Shown: in pieces, positions 41,297-51,997 of the stretch
Numbering within the stretch: position 1 is the first letter of the stretch
Layout: the number at the start of each line of letters is the position of its first letter
Assembly: GCF_000183665.1 (NCBI RefSeq)
Contig: NC_014774.1
Span: 186,001 to 250,000, forward strand
Length of the DNA stretch: 64,000 bases
DNA from: Candidatus Liberibacter solanacearum CLso-ZC1
GTDB taxonomy: Bacteria > Pseudomonadota > Alphaproteobacteria > Rhizobiales > Rhizobiaceae
Reading direction: 5' to 3'
The notes under the pieces: model-generated
Told to the model about the DNA's origin: nothing
What the model saw: only the letters and a program-made list of their open reading frames with translations
Database searches by the model: none
Made by a program: the position numbers and the translations under genes

Positions 41297-42138
41297 ATTT
41301 TAAATTCACGATCTATCCCATAAATAAAAATACCAGCTTCATCAGCTGATTTCTTCACAAGATCCTTTTCCAAAATAAGAGATTTACCATATTCTAATGC
41401 AATCCCAGAAAGACCCGCTTTAATCACATTTTGTACTGTCATTAACCCGATAGAAGGTAAATCAGCACGCATATCTTGTTGTGATTTAAACATCTTTACC
41501 AATACTCCAGATTTGCCAACAAGAATCTTTCCATTTTTTCTACAATCTACAATGCGTTGGAGCATAGAATCAGTTCCTTCAATACCTTCTAAAGCTACAA
41601 CCCTACCCCCAACACTGACTGCAGACTGCCCAATATCAAGATCAGACAAAGCTTCTGCCGACTTCATGGCAGAAAATATATCTCGTTTGATACCTTTGGT
41701 AGGAATACAAGAGCCTAAGGATCCTTTTTGTGTCAACAAGTCAGGGACAACTTCATGTGCCCCAACAACACTCACCCCATAACCCTCAAGAAAATCAATC
41801 ACTGCTTTTAAAATAGCAGCGTCTCCACCCGAAACCAATTGCCATATCAGCTTTGGAATTTTGAACGAATCCTTAATGGAAAAGCATAAATCTTGTATAC
41901 TAGGACGACGACTTATGGCTCCCGCCACAACAATCCGCCCTATATTATATTGATTCAAAATTGATCTCAAAACACATAAATCACCTAACGGCAATGCCTG
42001 GGATTCAAAATCTTTCCAATCAAAAGAACATTCATTTAAAACTGATGCAATCACAGGCTCATCATTGTTTAACCGAGCAGCCTTGGCAACATAATAGGGT
42101 AAGATACCAGAACCAGCAATGATAAGAAGACGCTTCAC
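41293..42138 (-). CDS. lpxI: UDP-2,3-diacylglucosamine pyrophosphatase LpxI
   Basis: This 281-residue DUF1009 protein has LLIIAGSGILPYYVAKAARL at the start, VVAGAISRRPSIQDL, GVSVVGAHEVVPDLL, DIGQSAVSVGGRVVALEGIEGTD and the closing SGIALEYGKSLILEKD. It hydrolyses UDP-diacylglucosamine to lipid X, replacing LpxH as usual in alphaproteobacteria. It lies between lpxA and lpxB. Confidence 0.94.
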   Translation of the reverse strand: MKRLLIIAGSGILPYYVAKAARLNNDEPVIASVLNECSFDWKDFESQALPLGDLCVLRSILNQYNIGRIVVAGAISRRPSIQDLCFSIKDSFKIPKLIWQLVSGGDAAILKAVIDFLEGYGVSVVGAHEVVPDLLTQKGSLGSCIPTKGIKRDIFSAMKSAEALSDLDIGQSAVSVGGRVVALEGIEGTDSMLQRIVDCRKNGKILVGKSGVLVKMFKSQQDMRADLPSIGLMTVQNVIKAGLSGIALEYGKSLILEKDLVKKSADEAGIFIYGIDREFKI

Positions 42139-42154
42139 TTATTATCCTGATTTT

Positions 42155-42961
42155 TTAACGTTTTGCAATTGAAAGAGGACGAATCCGCTCAGCAAAAATA
42201 AAACTAACGATATTTAATACTTCCGGACAATTGGAATTCTCTCTACGAACAATTTCCGCATTCTCATAAATAGAGCCGCTACACTGAAAAATTTTTTTGT
42301 ATGCGGATCGAACACGAGAAATTGTATTTTTACTTAAACCAAATCGTTTCATTCCTACAACATTAATGCCTCTAATATTTCCTGGATTTCCATTTAATAT
42401 AGCATAAGGCACAACATCATAAGAAACAGCTGACAGTCCACCTATAAAAGCATGACGCCCAATACGTACAAACTGATGCACAGCAGAACCACCGCCAAAA
42501 ACCACTCCATCTTCAACAACCACATGCCCCGCAAGCATTACGTTATTAGACATAACTATCCCATCTCCAAGTATACAGTCATGCGCAATATGCGAATTAG
42601 CTAAAATAAAATTATTATCACCTATGATAGTTTTTCCACCATGTTCAACCGTTCCTCTATTTATAGTCACGCCTTCACGGATCACACATTTTTTCCCGAT
42701 AACTAACTCTGTTCCAACAAAACCATGGAATATACTTTGCGTGTCTCCACCTATGACCGCCATGGAAAAAATTTTTGTAAAATCCCCCACTTTAGTTTTC
42801 CCAGTTATAACAGAATGTGACAATAACTCGACACCAGAGCCTATTTCAACTTCTGGACCTACTCTGCAAAATGGACCTATAACACTATCTGGTCCAATAA
42901 CAGCACCTTCCTCTACTAGAGCCATCGGATGGATAAAAGATTTACTGCTAACGCGACTCAT
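42155..42961 (-). CDS. lpxA: UDP-N-acetylglucosamine acyltransferase
   Basis: I use the ATG at 42961 ([20 protein letters not shown]), giving 268 residues; it overlaps the fabZ stop by 14 bases. Hexapeptide repeats form the left-handed beta-helix, with the catalytic segment [13 protein letters not shown] (His) and a helical C-terminus ([18 protein letters not shown]). It performs the first step of lipid A synthesis. Confidence 0.95.
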   Translation of the reverse strand: MSRVSSKSFIHPMALVEEGAVIGPDSVIGPFCRVGPEVEIGSGVELLSHSVITGKTKVGDFTKIFSMAVIGGDTQSIFHGFVGTELVIGKKCVIREGVTINRGTVEHGGKTIIGDNNFILANSHIAHDCILGDGIVMSNNVMLAGHVVVEDGVVFGGGSAVHQFVRIGRHAFIGGLSAVSYDVVPYAILNGNPGNIRGINVVGMKRFGLSKNTISRVRSAYKKIFQCSGSIYENAEIVRRENSNCPEVLNIVSFIFAERIRPLSIAKR

Positions 42962-43430
42962 TTTTGCCTTTTTTCTCACGCATAATAATCGCACAAATAT
43001 CCGCTTCAGAAACAACACAATTTTCTACTTTTGCCTGACAACGAAACTTCCAAATATCAGAACGATTCCGTAATTTATGGACATGGAACTCTAAACGATC
43101 TCCAGGAACAACTGGCTTACGAAATCGAGCTTTGTCAATAGACATCAGATATGCTGGCTCATGCTTATCAAAACCATTGTGAATGGCACAAACAGCGCCT
43201 GCTGTTTGTGCCATACCCTCAAGAATGAGAACACCAGGCATAACAGGCATTCCAGGAAAATGACCCATAAAATGAGGTTCATTAAACGTAACATTTTTAA
43301 TGCCGATCGCAGATTCATCTCCTTTAATATCAATTATTCGATCCACAAGTAAAAAAGGATACCTGTGAGGCAAAAACTTCATCAATTCGATAATATCTAT
43401 TGCACCTAACTGCGCAAACTTATTAACCAT
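42948..43430 (-). CDS. fabZ: 3-hydroxyacyl-[acyl-carrier-protein] dehydratase FabZ
   Basis: This 160-residue hot-dog enzyme has [30 protein letters not shown] with the catalytic His, and [17 protein letters not shown] with the catalytic Glu. It dehydrates hydroxyacyl-ACP in fatty acid synthesis. It overlaps lpxD by eight bases and lpxA by 14 bases. Confidence 0.96.
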   Translation of the reverse strand: MVNKFAQLGAIDIIELMKFLPHRYPFLLVDRIIDIKGDESAIGIKNVTFNEPHFMGHFPGMPVMPGVLILEGMAQTAGAVCAIHNGFDKHEPAYLMSIDKARFRKPVVPGDRLEFHVHKLRNRSDIWKFRCQAKVENCVVSEADICAIIMREKKGKNESR

Positions 43431-44487
43431 TTTTTTTCTTTACCTTATCATCAGAATACTTACTAGGTTTACTTAACATAATCATATGACGAAGATAATC
43501 CCTTATAGGACGCGCTGGGATACCACCATACTTCTGTCCTGCTGGAATATTCTTATGAACGCCGCTTTTAGCTGCAATCTGCACATTATCACCTATATTA
43601 ATATGACCAGCAATGCCACATTGTCCTGCTATCAAAACATTATCCCCAATATAAGTAGAACCAGCGATACCAACCTGGCTAATAATAATACATCCAACAC
43701 CTATATGAACATTATGCCCAATTTGCACTTGATTATCAATCTTCGTATTTTCTCCAATGACAGTATCATCCATTGTACCACGATCAATCGCACTATTAGC
43801 ACCAATTTCAACTTTATCCTGAATAATCACACGTCCAATATGAACTATCTTATGTATAGTTGACATATCACGAGCATATCCAAAGCCATCATTCCCAATT
43901 CTTACACCCGAATGTACAATGACATTGTTCCCAATTAACGAAGAATAAATACTGGAACCTGCGCCAATACTACAATCACGCCCAATTCTAACCCCTTTCC
44001 CTATAACAGATCCTGGGCCCACATACGTTCCACGTCCAATTTCAACACCAGAATCTATAAACGCCATTGGTTCAATGACAACCCCTTCTTCAAGATTAAC
44101 ATCTTTTGCAACAAAAGCTTTAGGACTTATTCCTCCCACAATATCAGAAGACGATCCCATTCGCATCGCTTGAGGATATAAAATAGATCCTGCAATTGCA
44201 AAAGAAACTTCGGGCTTGTCCGACAACAAACATGGTATATGCTTTGGAATATATGGCATAATATCTACACTACAAATTATTGCAGATGCTTTACATTCCT
44301 CAACATCACTAAGAAATTTACGTGAGAAAATACAAGAAACATCTCCTTGCGATGCACGCATAACAGGGGAAAGCGAAAAAACCAATCTTTTACCAAAATC
44401 CCCATCTGAAAGAGACGCACCTATACTTTCCGCTAATTTCATGAGGGATATACCCTTATGGGATGAAAAAAAACTCAACCTTTGCAC
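43423..44487 (-). CDS. lpxD: UDP-3-O-acylglucosamine N-acyltransferase
   Basis: This 354-residue protein has an N-terminal uridine-binding domain ([20 protein letters not shown]) and a long hexapeptide beta-helix ([13 protein letters not shown] with the catalytic His). It ends in [20 protein letters not shown] and a C-terminal helix. It adds the second acyl chain to the lipid A precursor. It follows bamA by 36 bases. Confidence 0.95.
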   Translation of the reverse strand: MQRLSFFSSHKGISLMKLAESIGASLSDGDFGKRLVFSLSPVMRASQGDVSCIFSRKFLSDVEECKASAIICSVDIMPYIPKHIPCLLSDKPEVSFAIAGSILYPQAMRMGSSSDIVGGISPKAFVAKDVNLEEGVVIEPMAFIDSGVEIGRGTYVGPGSVIGKGVRIGRDCSIGAGSSIYSSLIGNNVIVHSGVRIGNDGFGYARDMSTIHKIVHIGRVIIQDKVEIGANSAIDRGTMDDTVIGENTKIDNQVQIGHNVHIGVGCIIISQVGIAGSTYIGDNVLIAGQCGIAGHINIGDNVQIAAKSGVHKNIPAGQKYGGIPARPIRDYLRHMIMLSKPSKYSDDKVKKKNG

Positions 44488-44523
44488 TTAAAACATCCCT
44501 TTTGTTCCAAATAATAGATATAT

Positions 44524-46854
44524 CTATCTTGCGGCATTCCCGATATAAAAACCTATACGCATACTCTTATCATACGATTTTTTGCGTAGTGGTATACCAT
44601 AATAAACACCTGCTGTTACATACGAAAGATCCCAACTTATTCCTATTCCAGTAGAAATACGCAAAAAACCCTCACTGCCCTCTAAATTACCACCAACTGT
44701 ACGCCAAGGAAAATTATTTCCGTAAAGATTAGCCGAATCAACAAAAAAAGAACCACGTAAACCAATCGAAGGAGGAATGAAAGGCATAGGAAAACTAATC
44801 GCCGCACTCGCAGATAAAGAAATCTTACCCCCAATAGCATCTCCATCTACACGCGGACCTATACCCTTATCTGCAAATCCCCTTAAATCATCTGTATCTA
44901 TCGAAAATTGGTCAAAAATTTGTAAATATTTATTGGTAGGAATAATATATCCATATCCCAATTTCAAAGAACCAATAATATCCAAATTATCTGAAAGAAG
45001 ATGAAATAACGAACTTTTAAATCCTATCCGATGATATCTAGAATCCCCTCCAAAGCCCCCATAATCATAAGAGGACACCATCATCAAACCTTCACGTGGC
45101 ATGATCTGATTATCTAACGTACTATATACAAAATGTTGAGATATAGCGTGCGTTATGAATTTTTTACCATTTATTAATGATTTGTATACGCTAGAGACTT
45201 CTTTTCCTGGAGCGCTCTGATATTGCAACGATCTATAACTATAGCTAGAGGTTGCCGATATAGTTTCAGTGATAGGAAGCGTAACATGTGCAGAATGCAG
45301 TTGTTTATCTACGTTTCCAAAAGACTCCGTAAGCTTTGATTGACCAAGATCAAAACCAGCCGCTATACGACTCCCCAAGAAATACGGATTTTCAAAGCTA
45401 TAAGCCTTATTGGTTAAAGATAACGCAATACTCTGCTTATAACCACGCCCAAACAAGTTGTTGTCAGAAAAAAAAACTTCTAAATCAGAGGAATTTTTGT
45501 TTGAGCCATAATTAAGAGATATACCTATGGAAGTAGAATCCAATTGCTTTACATGAATCTTCAAAACCACACGATCAGGCACATCTGTTGGCAATTGAAA
45601 AACATTCACCTCAGAAAAAAAACCTGTATTCTTGATACGACGCTTAGCACGCTCAATCATCATTGCGTTAATAGGATCACCTTCACTAAAACCAAGCTCA
45701 CGACGAATTACAAAATCATGCGATACGTCGTTTCCTTCGATTTCTATACGCGCTATATACACAGGGGAATCTTGATCAATAAGGTATTCAACATCTACAA
45801 TACCTTTCGCAACATCCCGATTAATCCGCGAATCCATGCGCACAAATGATTTGCCGATAGACAAAAAATACTTTGAAATATTGTTAATCGTTTTTTCAAT
45901 CCATTGAGGATTATATACAGCACCAGATTTAGCTTGAATCAACCTAAGTAATTTCTCATCCTTGGCTTCTTCCAAAGAAGATCGAATAGTAACATTCCCA
46001 ACCCTGTAAATTTCACCTTCATCAATCTTAAAAATCAAGTCATATAAATTCTTTTTGTTGTCCAATATAGCTTGAGAAGAAACTTTAATCCCCGCATATC
46101 CTCTATTGTAATAAAACTGACGAATAGCATTCTCATCGAATCTCAACTTATCTTCATTATAAATATCTACCCCACCAGATGAAAAATAACCTGATTTTTT
46201 CATAGAAATAATTCGCTCTAATCTAGTATTAGAATAAGCCTTATTCCCTACAAAACTAATTGTATTGATCTTTGTTTTAACGCCTTCTTGAATGGTGTAA
46301 ACAAGGGAAACCATTGTCGGAGAAACTACATTAGCTTGCACATCTACCGAAACATTCAAATAACCTATAGAAGCATAGGCTTGTTTGATTCTAACCACAT
46401 CAGAACTGACGATACCCTTATCATACGCAGTAGTAGGACGAGATCGTACCAACCTCTCTAAATAAGTGTTTTTTACGTTATTGTTCCCAATAAAAACAAG
46501 CCCATTTATAATTTTATTTTCCACCAAATCTATAAAAAGTGTAGAATCTATAACCTTAATTTTTACATCAGAAAAATATCCCGTAGAATAAATTAGCTTT
46601 ACAGAATCATCTAAATCGTTATCAGAAAAATATTTTCCTACTACTATAGGAATGCGGGAAAGAACAAGCTTTCTACCGATATCTGTAGCACCCTGAACCT
46701 CAATTTTACTGACAGAAAATGCGTTGGCACCATGAACCGCAGAAACACTAATAATAGAACAAAAAAGAAGGAAAAATCCCATTCGGAGATATATTGGAAA
46801 ATATTGTTTCAACTGCTCTTTACCCCCATACGAGTCCTTTTTGTCTTTGCCCAC
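44524..46854 (-). CDS. bamA: outer membrane protein assembly factor BamA
   Basis: This 776-residue protein has a signal peptide (hydrophobic near residues 26-46, ending VHGANA) and five POTRA domains. These begin FSVSKIEVQGATDIGRKLVL and include ALDKIKFVGNKAYSN-like INTISFVGNKAYSNTRL. The C-terminal 16-strand barrel carries the lid motif (RGFADKGIGPRVDGDAIGGK) and ends MRIGFYIGNAAR. A second start at residue 26 is possible. It inserts outer membrane proteins. Confidence 0.94.
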   Translation of the reverse strand: MGKDKKDSYGGKEQLKQYFPIYLRMGFFLLFCSIISVSAVHGANAFSVSKIEVQGATDIGRKLVLSRIPIVVGKYFSDNDLDDSVKLIYSTGYFSDVKIKVIDSTLFIDLVENKIINGLVFIGNNNVKNTYLERLVRSRPTTAYDKGIVSSDVVRIKQAYASIGYLNVSVDVQANVVSPTMVSLVYTIQEGVKTKINTISFVGNKAYSNTRLERIISMKKSGYFSSGGVDIYNEDKLRFDENAIRQFYYNRGYAGIKVSSQAILDNKKNLYDLIFKIDEGEIYRVGNVTIRSSLEEAKDEKLLRLIQAKSGAVYNPQWIEKTINNISKYFLSIGKSFVRMDSRINRDVAKGIVDVEYLIDQDSPVYIARIEIEGNDVSHDFVIRRELGFSEGDPINAMMIERAKRRIKNTGFFSEVNVFQLPTDVPDRVVLKIHVKQLDSTSIGISLNYGSNKNSSDLEVFFSDNNLFGRGYKQSIALSLTNKAYSFENPYFLGSRIAAGFDLGQSKLTESFGNVDKQLHSAHVTLPITETISATSSYSYRSLQYQSAPGKEVSSVYKSLINGKKFITHAISQHFVYSTLDNQIMPREGLMMVSSYDYGGFGGDSRYHRIGFKSSLFHLLSDNLDIIGSLKLGYGYIIPTNKYLQIFDQFSIDTDDLRGFADKGIGPRVDGDAIGGKISLSASAAISFPMPFIPPSIGLRGSFFVDSANLYGNNFPWRTVGGNLEGSEGFLRISTGIGISWDLSYVTAGVYYGIPLRKKSYDKSMRIGFYIGNAAR

Positions 46855-46944
46855 TTACCCACTCCTAAATCCGAATAAATATATTCCTTTATCCAATGCC
46901 ATCTTTATGTATATGAGAAAACTAAAAATTAATAATAATTTACA

Positions 46945-47994
46945 TTACTTTATTAGCCCATAAATGTCATTGCGTATACCTAGCATAAACAACACTAAAA
47001 TTATACATATTCCAATCCCGGTAATAACTCTTGCAACAGCAACCTCGAGAGGTTTCCTTCTTATCATTTCAAGAATAAAAATCACTACATTCCCGCCATC
47101 CAAAATCGGGATAGGCAATAAATTCATGAAACCCGCCATCCAAGAAAAAAAAGATATAAATCCAATATAAGAATCAAACCCCTGATCAGAAAAGTCTTTC
47201 GCAGCCTTTGCAATACCTATTGGCCCAGATATTTGATATTTTATATCTCGAGAAAAAATATTAGACAAGACACTAAGAGTCCTTTGCGTTATCAAACCCA
47301 TCTCTTTTAATCCCCTCAAAAAAGACTGTGAAACCGTCCTATATTGCAATCGCGTCTTATCATAATTGAACGAAATTCCAATTGATGGAATTCGCCGTTT
47401 TACACCAAAACGATCAACAAAATCAAGAAAAGAAGGCACTACTTTCAACTTTAATATACCGACATATTCGCGATGGACCCCGACAACTATTTCCTTCGAA
47501 ACATTTTCCCTTATATAAGGCGCAATATCATCAAACGTTGAGACAGGCATTTCATCAAGCGATACTATCCGATCTCCAGCTTTGACGCCAGAAATAGCCG
47601 CAGGACTATTAGGATATACATCAAATATAACTGACTCTATCATTCCAGTTTTATAGAAAAAAAATGTACTTATTAAAATAGCCATAATGCAATTTGCAAA
47701 TGGACCGGCTAATATAATCAGAATCTTTTTCCACGATGCAGCACACACAAAAGAACGGACATCCTGATCATCCTCTGAAAAACGGACATATCCCCCTAAA
47801 GGAACAGCAGAAACCTTCCAACGCGTACCAGAACGACTCGTAAATCCAATAAGTTCAGCTCCAAATCCTATAGAAAAAGAAATCACCCTCACATTACACA
47901 AGCGTGCTACAATATAATGTCCAAATTCATGTATAAAAACGATTATAAAAATAGAACCAAAGTATAATAGTAAATAATCCAATAAAAACATCAT
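46945..47994 (-). CDS. rseP: RIP metalloprotease RseP
   Basis: This 349-residue membrane protease has the zinc motif HEFGH in the first helix (residues 22-26), one PDZ-like domain in the middle (PNSPAAISGVKAGDRIVSLD, ISKEIV-type), and the second zinc ligand in NLLPIPILDGG near 292-302. There are four membrane segments. It cleaves membrane-spanning regulators in stress signalling. The cdsA-rseP-bamA order is standard. Confidence 0.94.
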   Translation of the reverse strand: MMFLLDYLLLYFGSIFIIVFIHEFGHYIVARLCNVRVISFSIGFGAELIGFTSRSGTRWKVSAVPLGGYVRFSEDDQDVRSFVCAASWKKILIILAGPFANCIMAILISTFFFYKTGMIESVIFDVYPNSPAAISGVKAGDRIVSLDEMPVSTFDDIAPYIRENVSKEIVVGVHREYVGILKLKVVPSFLDFVDRFGVKRRIPSIGISFNYDKTRLQYRTVSQSFLRGLKEMGLITQRTLSVLSNIFSRDIKYQISGPIGIAKAAKDFSDQGFDSYIGFISFFSWMAGFMNLLPIPILDGGNVVIFILEMIRRKPLEVAVARVITGIGICIILVLFMLGIRNDIYGLIK

Positions 47995-48055
47995 ATACCC
48001 CTCTATATTTAATCAAATAAACCGTCTGATTGCATCAATATACTTAAAAATATTA

Positions 48056-48862
48056 TTAAAAAAATCCTATATATCCCTTACTATCTCCTAAAAAAGAGAT
48101 CACAGATATAGTCAAACAAGAAAAAATCAACCCGTCAAATCTATCCATCACACCACCATGCCCCGGGAACAACCATCCCGATTGCTTAACGCCAAAACAC
48201 CTCTTAACATAGGATTCAAACAGATCACCCAATTGACAAGATATAGAGATCATCATAGAAAGAACCCACGCTGACTGGAGGGAATTTGAATAAAACCAAG
48301 ACAATAGAGCTACGCCGATACCAACACCAAAAAACAATCCCCCTAAAGATCCCGACCAAGTTTTTCCAGGAGAAATATTTGGAGCTATTTTAGCTCCACC
48401 TATAGAACGACCAACAAAGTATGCAAAAACATCCGTACTCCATACAACAGAAAAAATAAAAAAAACTATAACAAAGCCCTCAAAACCATCCCCACGAAGA
48501 GAAGCAAGCGCAATTGGCGGCAATCCAGAGTAAACGATTCCTAAAGAATGCCAAAAACCTCTACTCTTCACCCTAGAAATAATCCAATCTACGAAAGAAT
48601 ATAAAATCAATAAGCAAGCAGCTAATTTAAAAAAACCAATGATTATCATATAGAAAACAAAAGAAAAAACGATAAACCTCATGATTTTTTCGCCTAAACT
48701 TAAAAACGATGAATTGGTGATATGTAGCCATTCATAGTAAATGCACAGACCTATCATTATCATGCACAGACGAAACCATATGCCGCCTATCCAAGCTATT
48801 AAGATCAAGCTGCACGCCATCAAAAATCCGGTAATAATCCTCAATCTCAGCTCTTGTGACAT
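48056..48862 (-). CDS. cdsA: phosphatidate cytidylyltransferase
   Basis: This 268-residue multi-span protein has the CDP-diglyceride synthase signature near the C-terminus (SCQLGDLFESYVKRCFGVKQ, then GHGGVMDRFDGLIFS) and SPGKTWSGSLGG. It makes CDP-diacylglycerol for phospholipids. It abuts uppS with no gap. Confidence 0.94.
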   Translation of the reverse strand: MSQELRLRIITGFLMACSLILIAWIGGIWFRLCMIMIGLCIYYEWLHITNSSFLSLGEKIMRFIVFSFVFYMIIIGFFKLAACLLILYSFVDWIISRVKSRGFWHSLGIVYSGLPPIALASLRGDGFEGFVIVFFIFSVVWSTDVFAYFVGRSIGGAKIAPNISPGKTWSGSLGGLFFGVGIGVALLSWFYSNSLQSAWVLSMMISISCQLGDLFESYVKRCFGVKQSGWLFPGHGGVMDRFDGLIFSCLTISVISFLGDSKGYIGFF

Positions 48863-49594
48863 TCAAATAACATCCATCTCTTTTTTAGATAAACCACCAA
48901 ACCGCCTGTCACGGAGAGCATATTGGTCTACCGCATATAAAAATAATTCTCGGGAAAAATCAGGCCAATACTCTGGTATAAAAACAAATTCTGAATAAGC
49001 TGCCTGCCAAAGCAAAAAGTCAGACAAACGCTTCTCGCCACCTGTGCGAATAATAAGATCTGGATCAGGAATATCTGATGTATCTAAATATCTAGCAATC
49101 AAAGAACTGCTCATATCATGCGAACATAAAAAGCCAGATTCTATATCCTTTAAAATACCTTTGAAAGCCCGAGAAATCTCATCACGCGAACTATAATTAA
49201 AAGCAATAAATAATTTCAATCCTGTATTAAATTGCGTTTTTTCTTCAATTTCTTTTAATAAAAGCAAAATATCATCATCTAAGCTTAAACGATTTCCAAT
49301 AACACGAACTTTCACATTGTTTTTTTTCAAAACATCAAATCCTTTATTAATAAAGGAATTAATTAATTTTACAATTTGCGTAATCTCAGAATTAGGTCTA
49401 CGCCAATTATCAATCGAAAAAGCAAAGATGGTAAGATTCTTTACACCTATTTCAGTGGCAACAACAACTATCTCACTGAATACCTCTATGCCTTTGCGAT
49501 GCCCAGCATAACGCGGAAGACCTCGTTCACGTGCCCAACGCCCATTACCATCCATAATAATGGCAATATGATCGGGAACTAATAAAAACGTCAT
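48863..49594 (-). CDS. uppS: isoprenyl (undecaprenyl) diphosphate synthase
   Basis: This 243-residue protein has IAIIMDGNGRWARERGLPRY with the catalytic Asp, AGHRKGIEVFSEIV, FAFSIDNWRRP, FNYSSRDEI and PDLIIRTGGEKRLSDFLLWQ followed by AAYSEFVFIPEYWPDF. It makes the lipid carrier for cell wall synthesis. Confidence 0.95.
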   Translation of the reverse strand: MTFLLVPDHIAIIMDGNGRWARERGLPRYAGHRKGIEVFSEIVVVATEIGVKNLTIFAFSIDNWRRPNSEITQIVKLINSFINKGFDVLKKNNVKVRVIGNRLSLDDDILLLLKEIEEKTQFNTGLKLFIAFNYSSRDEISRAFKGILKDIESGFLCSHDMSSSLIARYLDTSDIPDPDLIIRTGGEKRLSDFLLWQAAYSEFVFIPEYWPDFSRELFLYAVDQYALRDRRFGGLSKKEMDVI

Positions 49595-49634
49595 AACATC
49601 GCTACCAAAAAAATCCAGAATATTTCAAAAAATA

Positions 49635-50195
49635 TCAAAAACGCATAATCTCCTTCTTTTTTTCCTCAAAAAAAGAATCAATATCTTTTATCGTCGCGTC
49701 TGTCATCTTTTGAACATCATTTTCTAAACTTTCAGCAATGTCCTCACTTATTTTGCCGGATTTCTTAGATTTTTTTAAATAATCCATACCATCACGACGA
49801 ATGTTGCGAACTGAAATTTTGCTTTTTTCAGCATAATTATGAGCAACTTTAACAAGCGCAAGACGTCTCTCTTCAGTGGTTTCAGGGACAGGTATTCGTA
49901 ATACCTGACCTTCAACAATAGGATTAAAGCCAAGATTAGAATCATGAATACCACGCTCTACAGATGAAACCATTGAGCTGTCCCAAACAGAAACTGCAAG
50001 CGTACGAGGATCTAATACAGTAACGTTGGCTACCTGGTTTAACGGGACACGTGAGCCATAAGAATCAACCTTTACTAGATCAAGCATAGAGGTAGAAACC
50101 CTTCCCGTACGCAAAGTCATCATATCCTTTTTTAAAAAAGAGATAGCATCATTCATACGATCTTTGATGCTTTTTAAATCAATAGCTTGATTCAT
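49635..50195 (-). CDS. frr: ribosome recycling factor
   Basis: This 186-residue protein has DRMNDAISFLKKDMMTLRTG and RVSTSMLDLVKVDSYGSRVP. It also has the LNQVANVTVLDPRTL and PVPETTEERRLALVK motifs and the closing coiled-coil helix. It splits post-termination ribosomes with EF-G. It is downstream of pyrH. Confidence 0.96.
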   Translation of the reverse strand: MNQAIDLKSIKDRMNDAISFLKKDMMTLRTGRVSTSMLDLVKVDSYGSRVPLNQVANVTVLDPRTLAVSVWDSSMVSSVERGIHDSNLGFNPIVEGQVLRIPVPETTEERRLALVKVAHNYAEKSKISVRNIRRDGMDYLKKSKKSGKISEDIAESLENDVQKMTDATIKDIDSFFEEKKKEIMRF

Positions 50196-50240
50196 AAATC
50201 ATTCCTACCTTTCATACAAACCACTTAATTCTATGAGAAA

Positions 50241-50969
50241 TTATTCTCCAGATATAATAGTTCTACGCCCCAATCCCGACAATACCTCCAGCATTCCTCC
50301 TGGACAATGTATAGAAAAAACAATGATAGGAATAGCGCCATCACGTGCCAAAACGATAGAAGCAAAATCCATCACCCTTAATCCTTTTTCGAGAATCTGA
50401 CTGTACGTCAAACTATCATATCGTGTAGAAGATGAATCTTTCTTGGGATCGGCAGAATATACGCCATCCACTTGCGTTCCTTTTAAAATTACGTCAGCCC
50501 CTATCTCACTTGCTCGTAATGCTGCCGCCGAATCAGTCGTCAAAAAAGCGTTGCCAGTTCCCCCGGAAAATATAACAACACGGCCCTGAGAAAGATACGA
50601 AACAGCATTGCGACACGAAAATACTTCGCAAACCTGAGGCATAAATATAGAGGATAAAATTGCAGTAGGCACGTTTATTTTACGCAAAGCGACATCTAAT
50701 ACCAAAGCATTAATAACCGTGGACAGCATACCTATAGAATCGGCGGTAGAGCGTTCACTTGGCTGATAATTTTCCGCAATAATTTTACTGCCCCTGAATA
50801 TATTTCCCCCACCTACAACGACTCCGATCTCAACACCTCTTGCATGCACTTCAGCTATATCCGCACATATCCGATCAACAGAATCCATATCAATTCCAAA
50901 CCCTGAATCACCAGCAAGAGCTTCGCCTGAAACTTTTAAAAGGATACGTTTATAGGGTAAATCAGACAA
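50241..50969 (-). CDS. pyrH: UMP kinase
   Basis: This 242-residue kinase of the amino-acid kinase fold has KRILLKVSGEALAGDSGFGI, VGVVVGGGNIFRG-like EIGVVVGGGNIFRG, ADSIGMLSTVINAL, GRVVIFSGGTGNAFLTTDSA and GTQVDGVYSADPKK. It makes UDP. The tsf-pyrH-frr order is conserved. Confidence 0.96.
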   Translation of the reverse strand: MSDLPYKRILLKVSGEALAGDSGFGIDMDSVDRICADIAEVHARGVEIGVVVGGGNIFRGSKIIAENYQPSERSTADSIGMLSTVINALVLDVALRKINVPTAILSSIFMPQVCEVFSCRNAVSYLSQGRVVIFSGGTGNAFLTTDSAAALRASEIGADVILKGTQVDGVYSADPKKDSSSTRYDSLTYSQILEKGLRVMDFASIVLARDGAIPIIVFSIHCPGGMLEVLSGLGRRTIISGE

Positions 50970-51064
50970 TTATTTCTCTCTAATCAAAATCTTTAAATGA
51001 CAAAAATACAACGGAAAATCATATCTTCCACAAAACATTCCTTAATCAAAACCTAAGGATAATA

Positions 51065-51964
51065 TCAACTCCTAGAATCTTCTTCTATTTCACCTCCCAC
51101 AACAAAATGCAACATACCAATAATTTCAATTGGAGCATCAACTAATTTTTCAGATTCTTTCAAAAAATCAGATATAGTCTTAGAAGGCTCAACAACAAAG
51201 TCTTGATGCAAAAGAACGCATTCTTTAAAAAACTTTTGCATCTTTCCATCTACTACCTTTTCAACAACATTCCCCGATTTCCCAGAATTAAAAGTTTCCG
51301 TCATATAATAAGCGCGTTTATTTGCAACAATAGAAGAATCAAGCATTTGAACGGAAATCACTGATGGAGAAGCAAGCGCTATATGCAACGCAATCTGCTC
51401 TCCAATAGCGGAAAGCTTTTTTTTGTCTTTAGCAGAAGATTGCAGAGCTACAAGTACACCGATTGTCCCCAATCCTTTAGAGGGAGAGGAATGGATATAA
51501 GAAGACACCACTCCTTCCGAAACTGAAAGGAGGCCCGAGCGATTTAACTTGATACATTCTCCAGTAATCGCTATGTAATGTTTAATCTGATCTTCTACGA
51601 TAATTCCAGTACTATCAAATGGCGCTGCAAGAATATTTTTCAAAGTTCCATCTGTAGAAACAGCGACCTTGACGATATTAGAAACAAGACCTTGAAAATC
51701 AGCATTATTCGCTAAACTATCAGTTTCGACATTAACCTCTACAATAGCAGCTTTCTCGTAACCATCATGAGTAATTCCTATCAACCCTTCTAAAGTAGTC
51801 CTGCCTAATTTTTTATTCGCAGCAAGAGACCCTTTAGTACGCAAAATATCAATTGCCAATTCACTGTCACCCTTAGCTTCAGCAAGAGCGTTCTTACAGT
51901 CCATAATACCGGCGCCGGTTTTCTCACGCAAATTTTTTACTGCAACAGCAGATATTGTACCCAT
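51065..51964 (-). CDS. tsf: translation elongation factor Ts
   Basis: This 299-residue protein starts with the UBA-like LREKTGAGIMDCKNALAEAK. It has SLAANKKLGRTTLEGLIGI, VEVNVETDSLANNADFQGLV and a duplicated core. The usual V-E-x-N-C/V-E-T-D-F reads with S in place of F here. It exchanges nucleotide on EF-Tu. It follows rpsB by 33 bases. Confidence 0.95.
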   Translation of the reverse strand: MGTISAVAVKNLREKTGAGIMDCKNALAEAKGDSELAIDILRTKGSLAANKKLGRTTLEGLIGITHDGYEKAAIVEVNVETDSLANNADFQGLVSNIVKVAVSTDGTLKNILAAPFDSTGIIVEDQIKHYIAITGECIKLNRSGLLSVSEGVVSSYIHSSPSKGLGTIGVLVALQSSAKDKKKLSAIGEQIALHIALASPSVISVQMLDSSIVANKRAYYMTETFNSGKSGNVVEKVVDGKMQKFFKECVLLHQDFVVEPSKTISDFLKESEKLVDAPIEIIGMLHFVVGGEIEEDSRS

Positions 51965-51997
51965 TAAAAAAACCTTCCCTATATATAACTATAAACA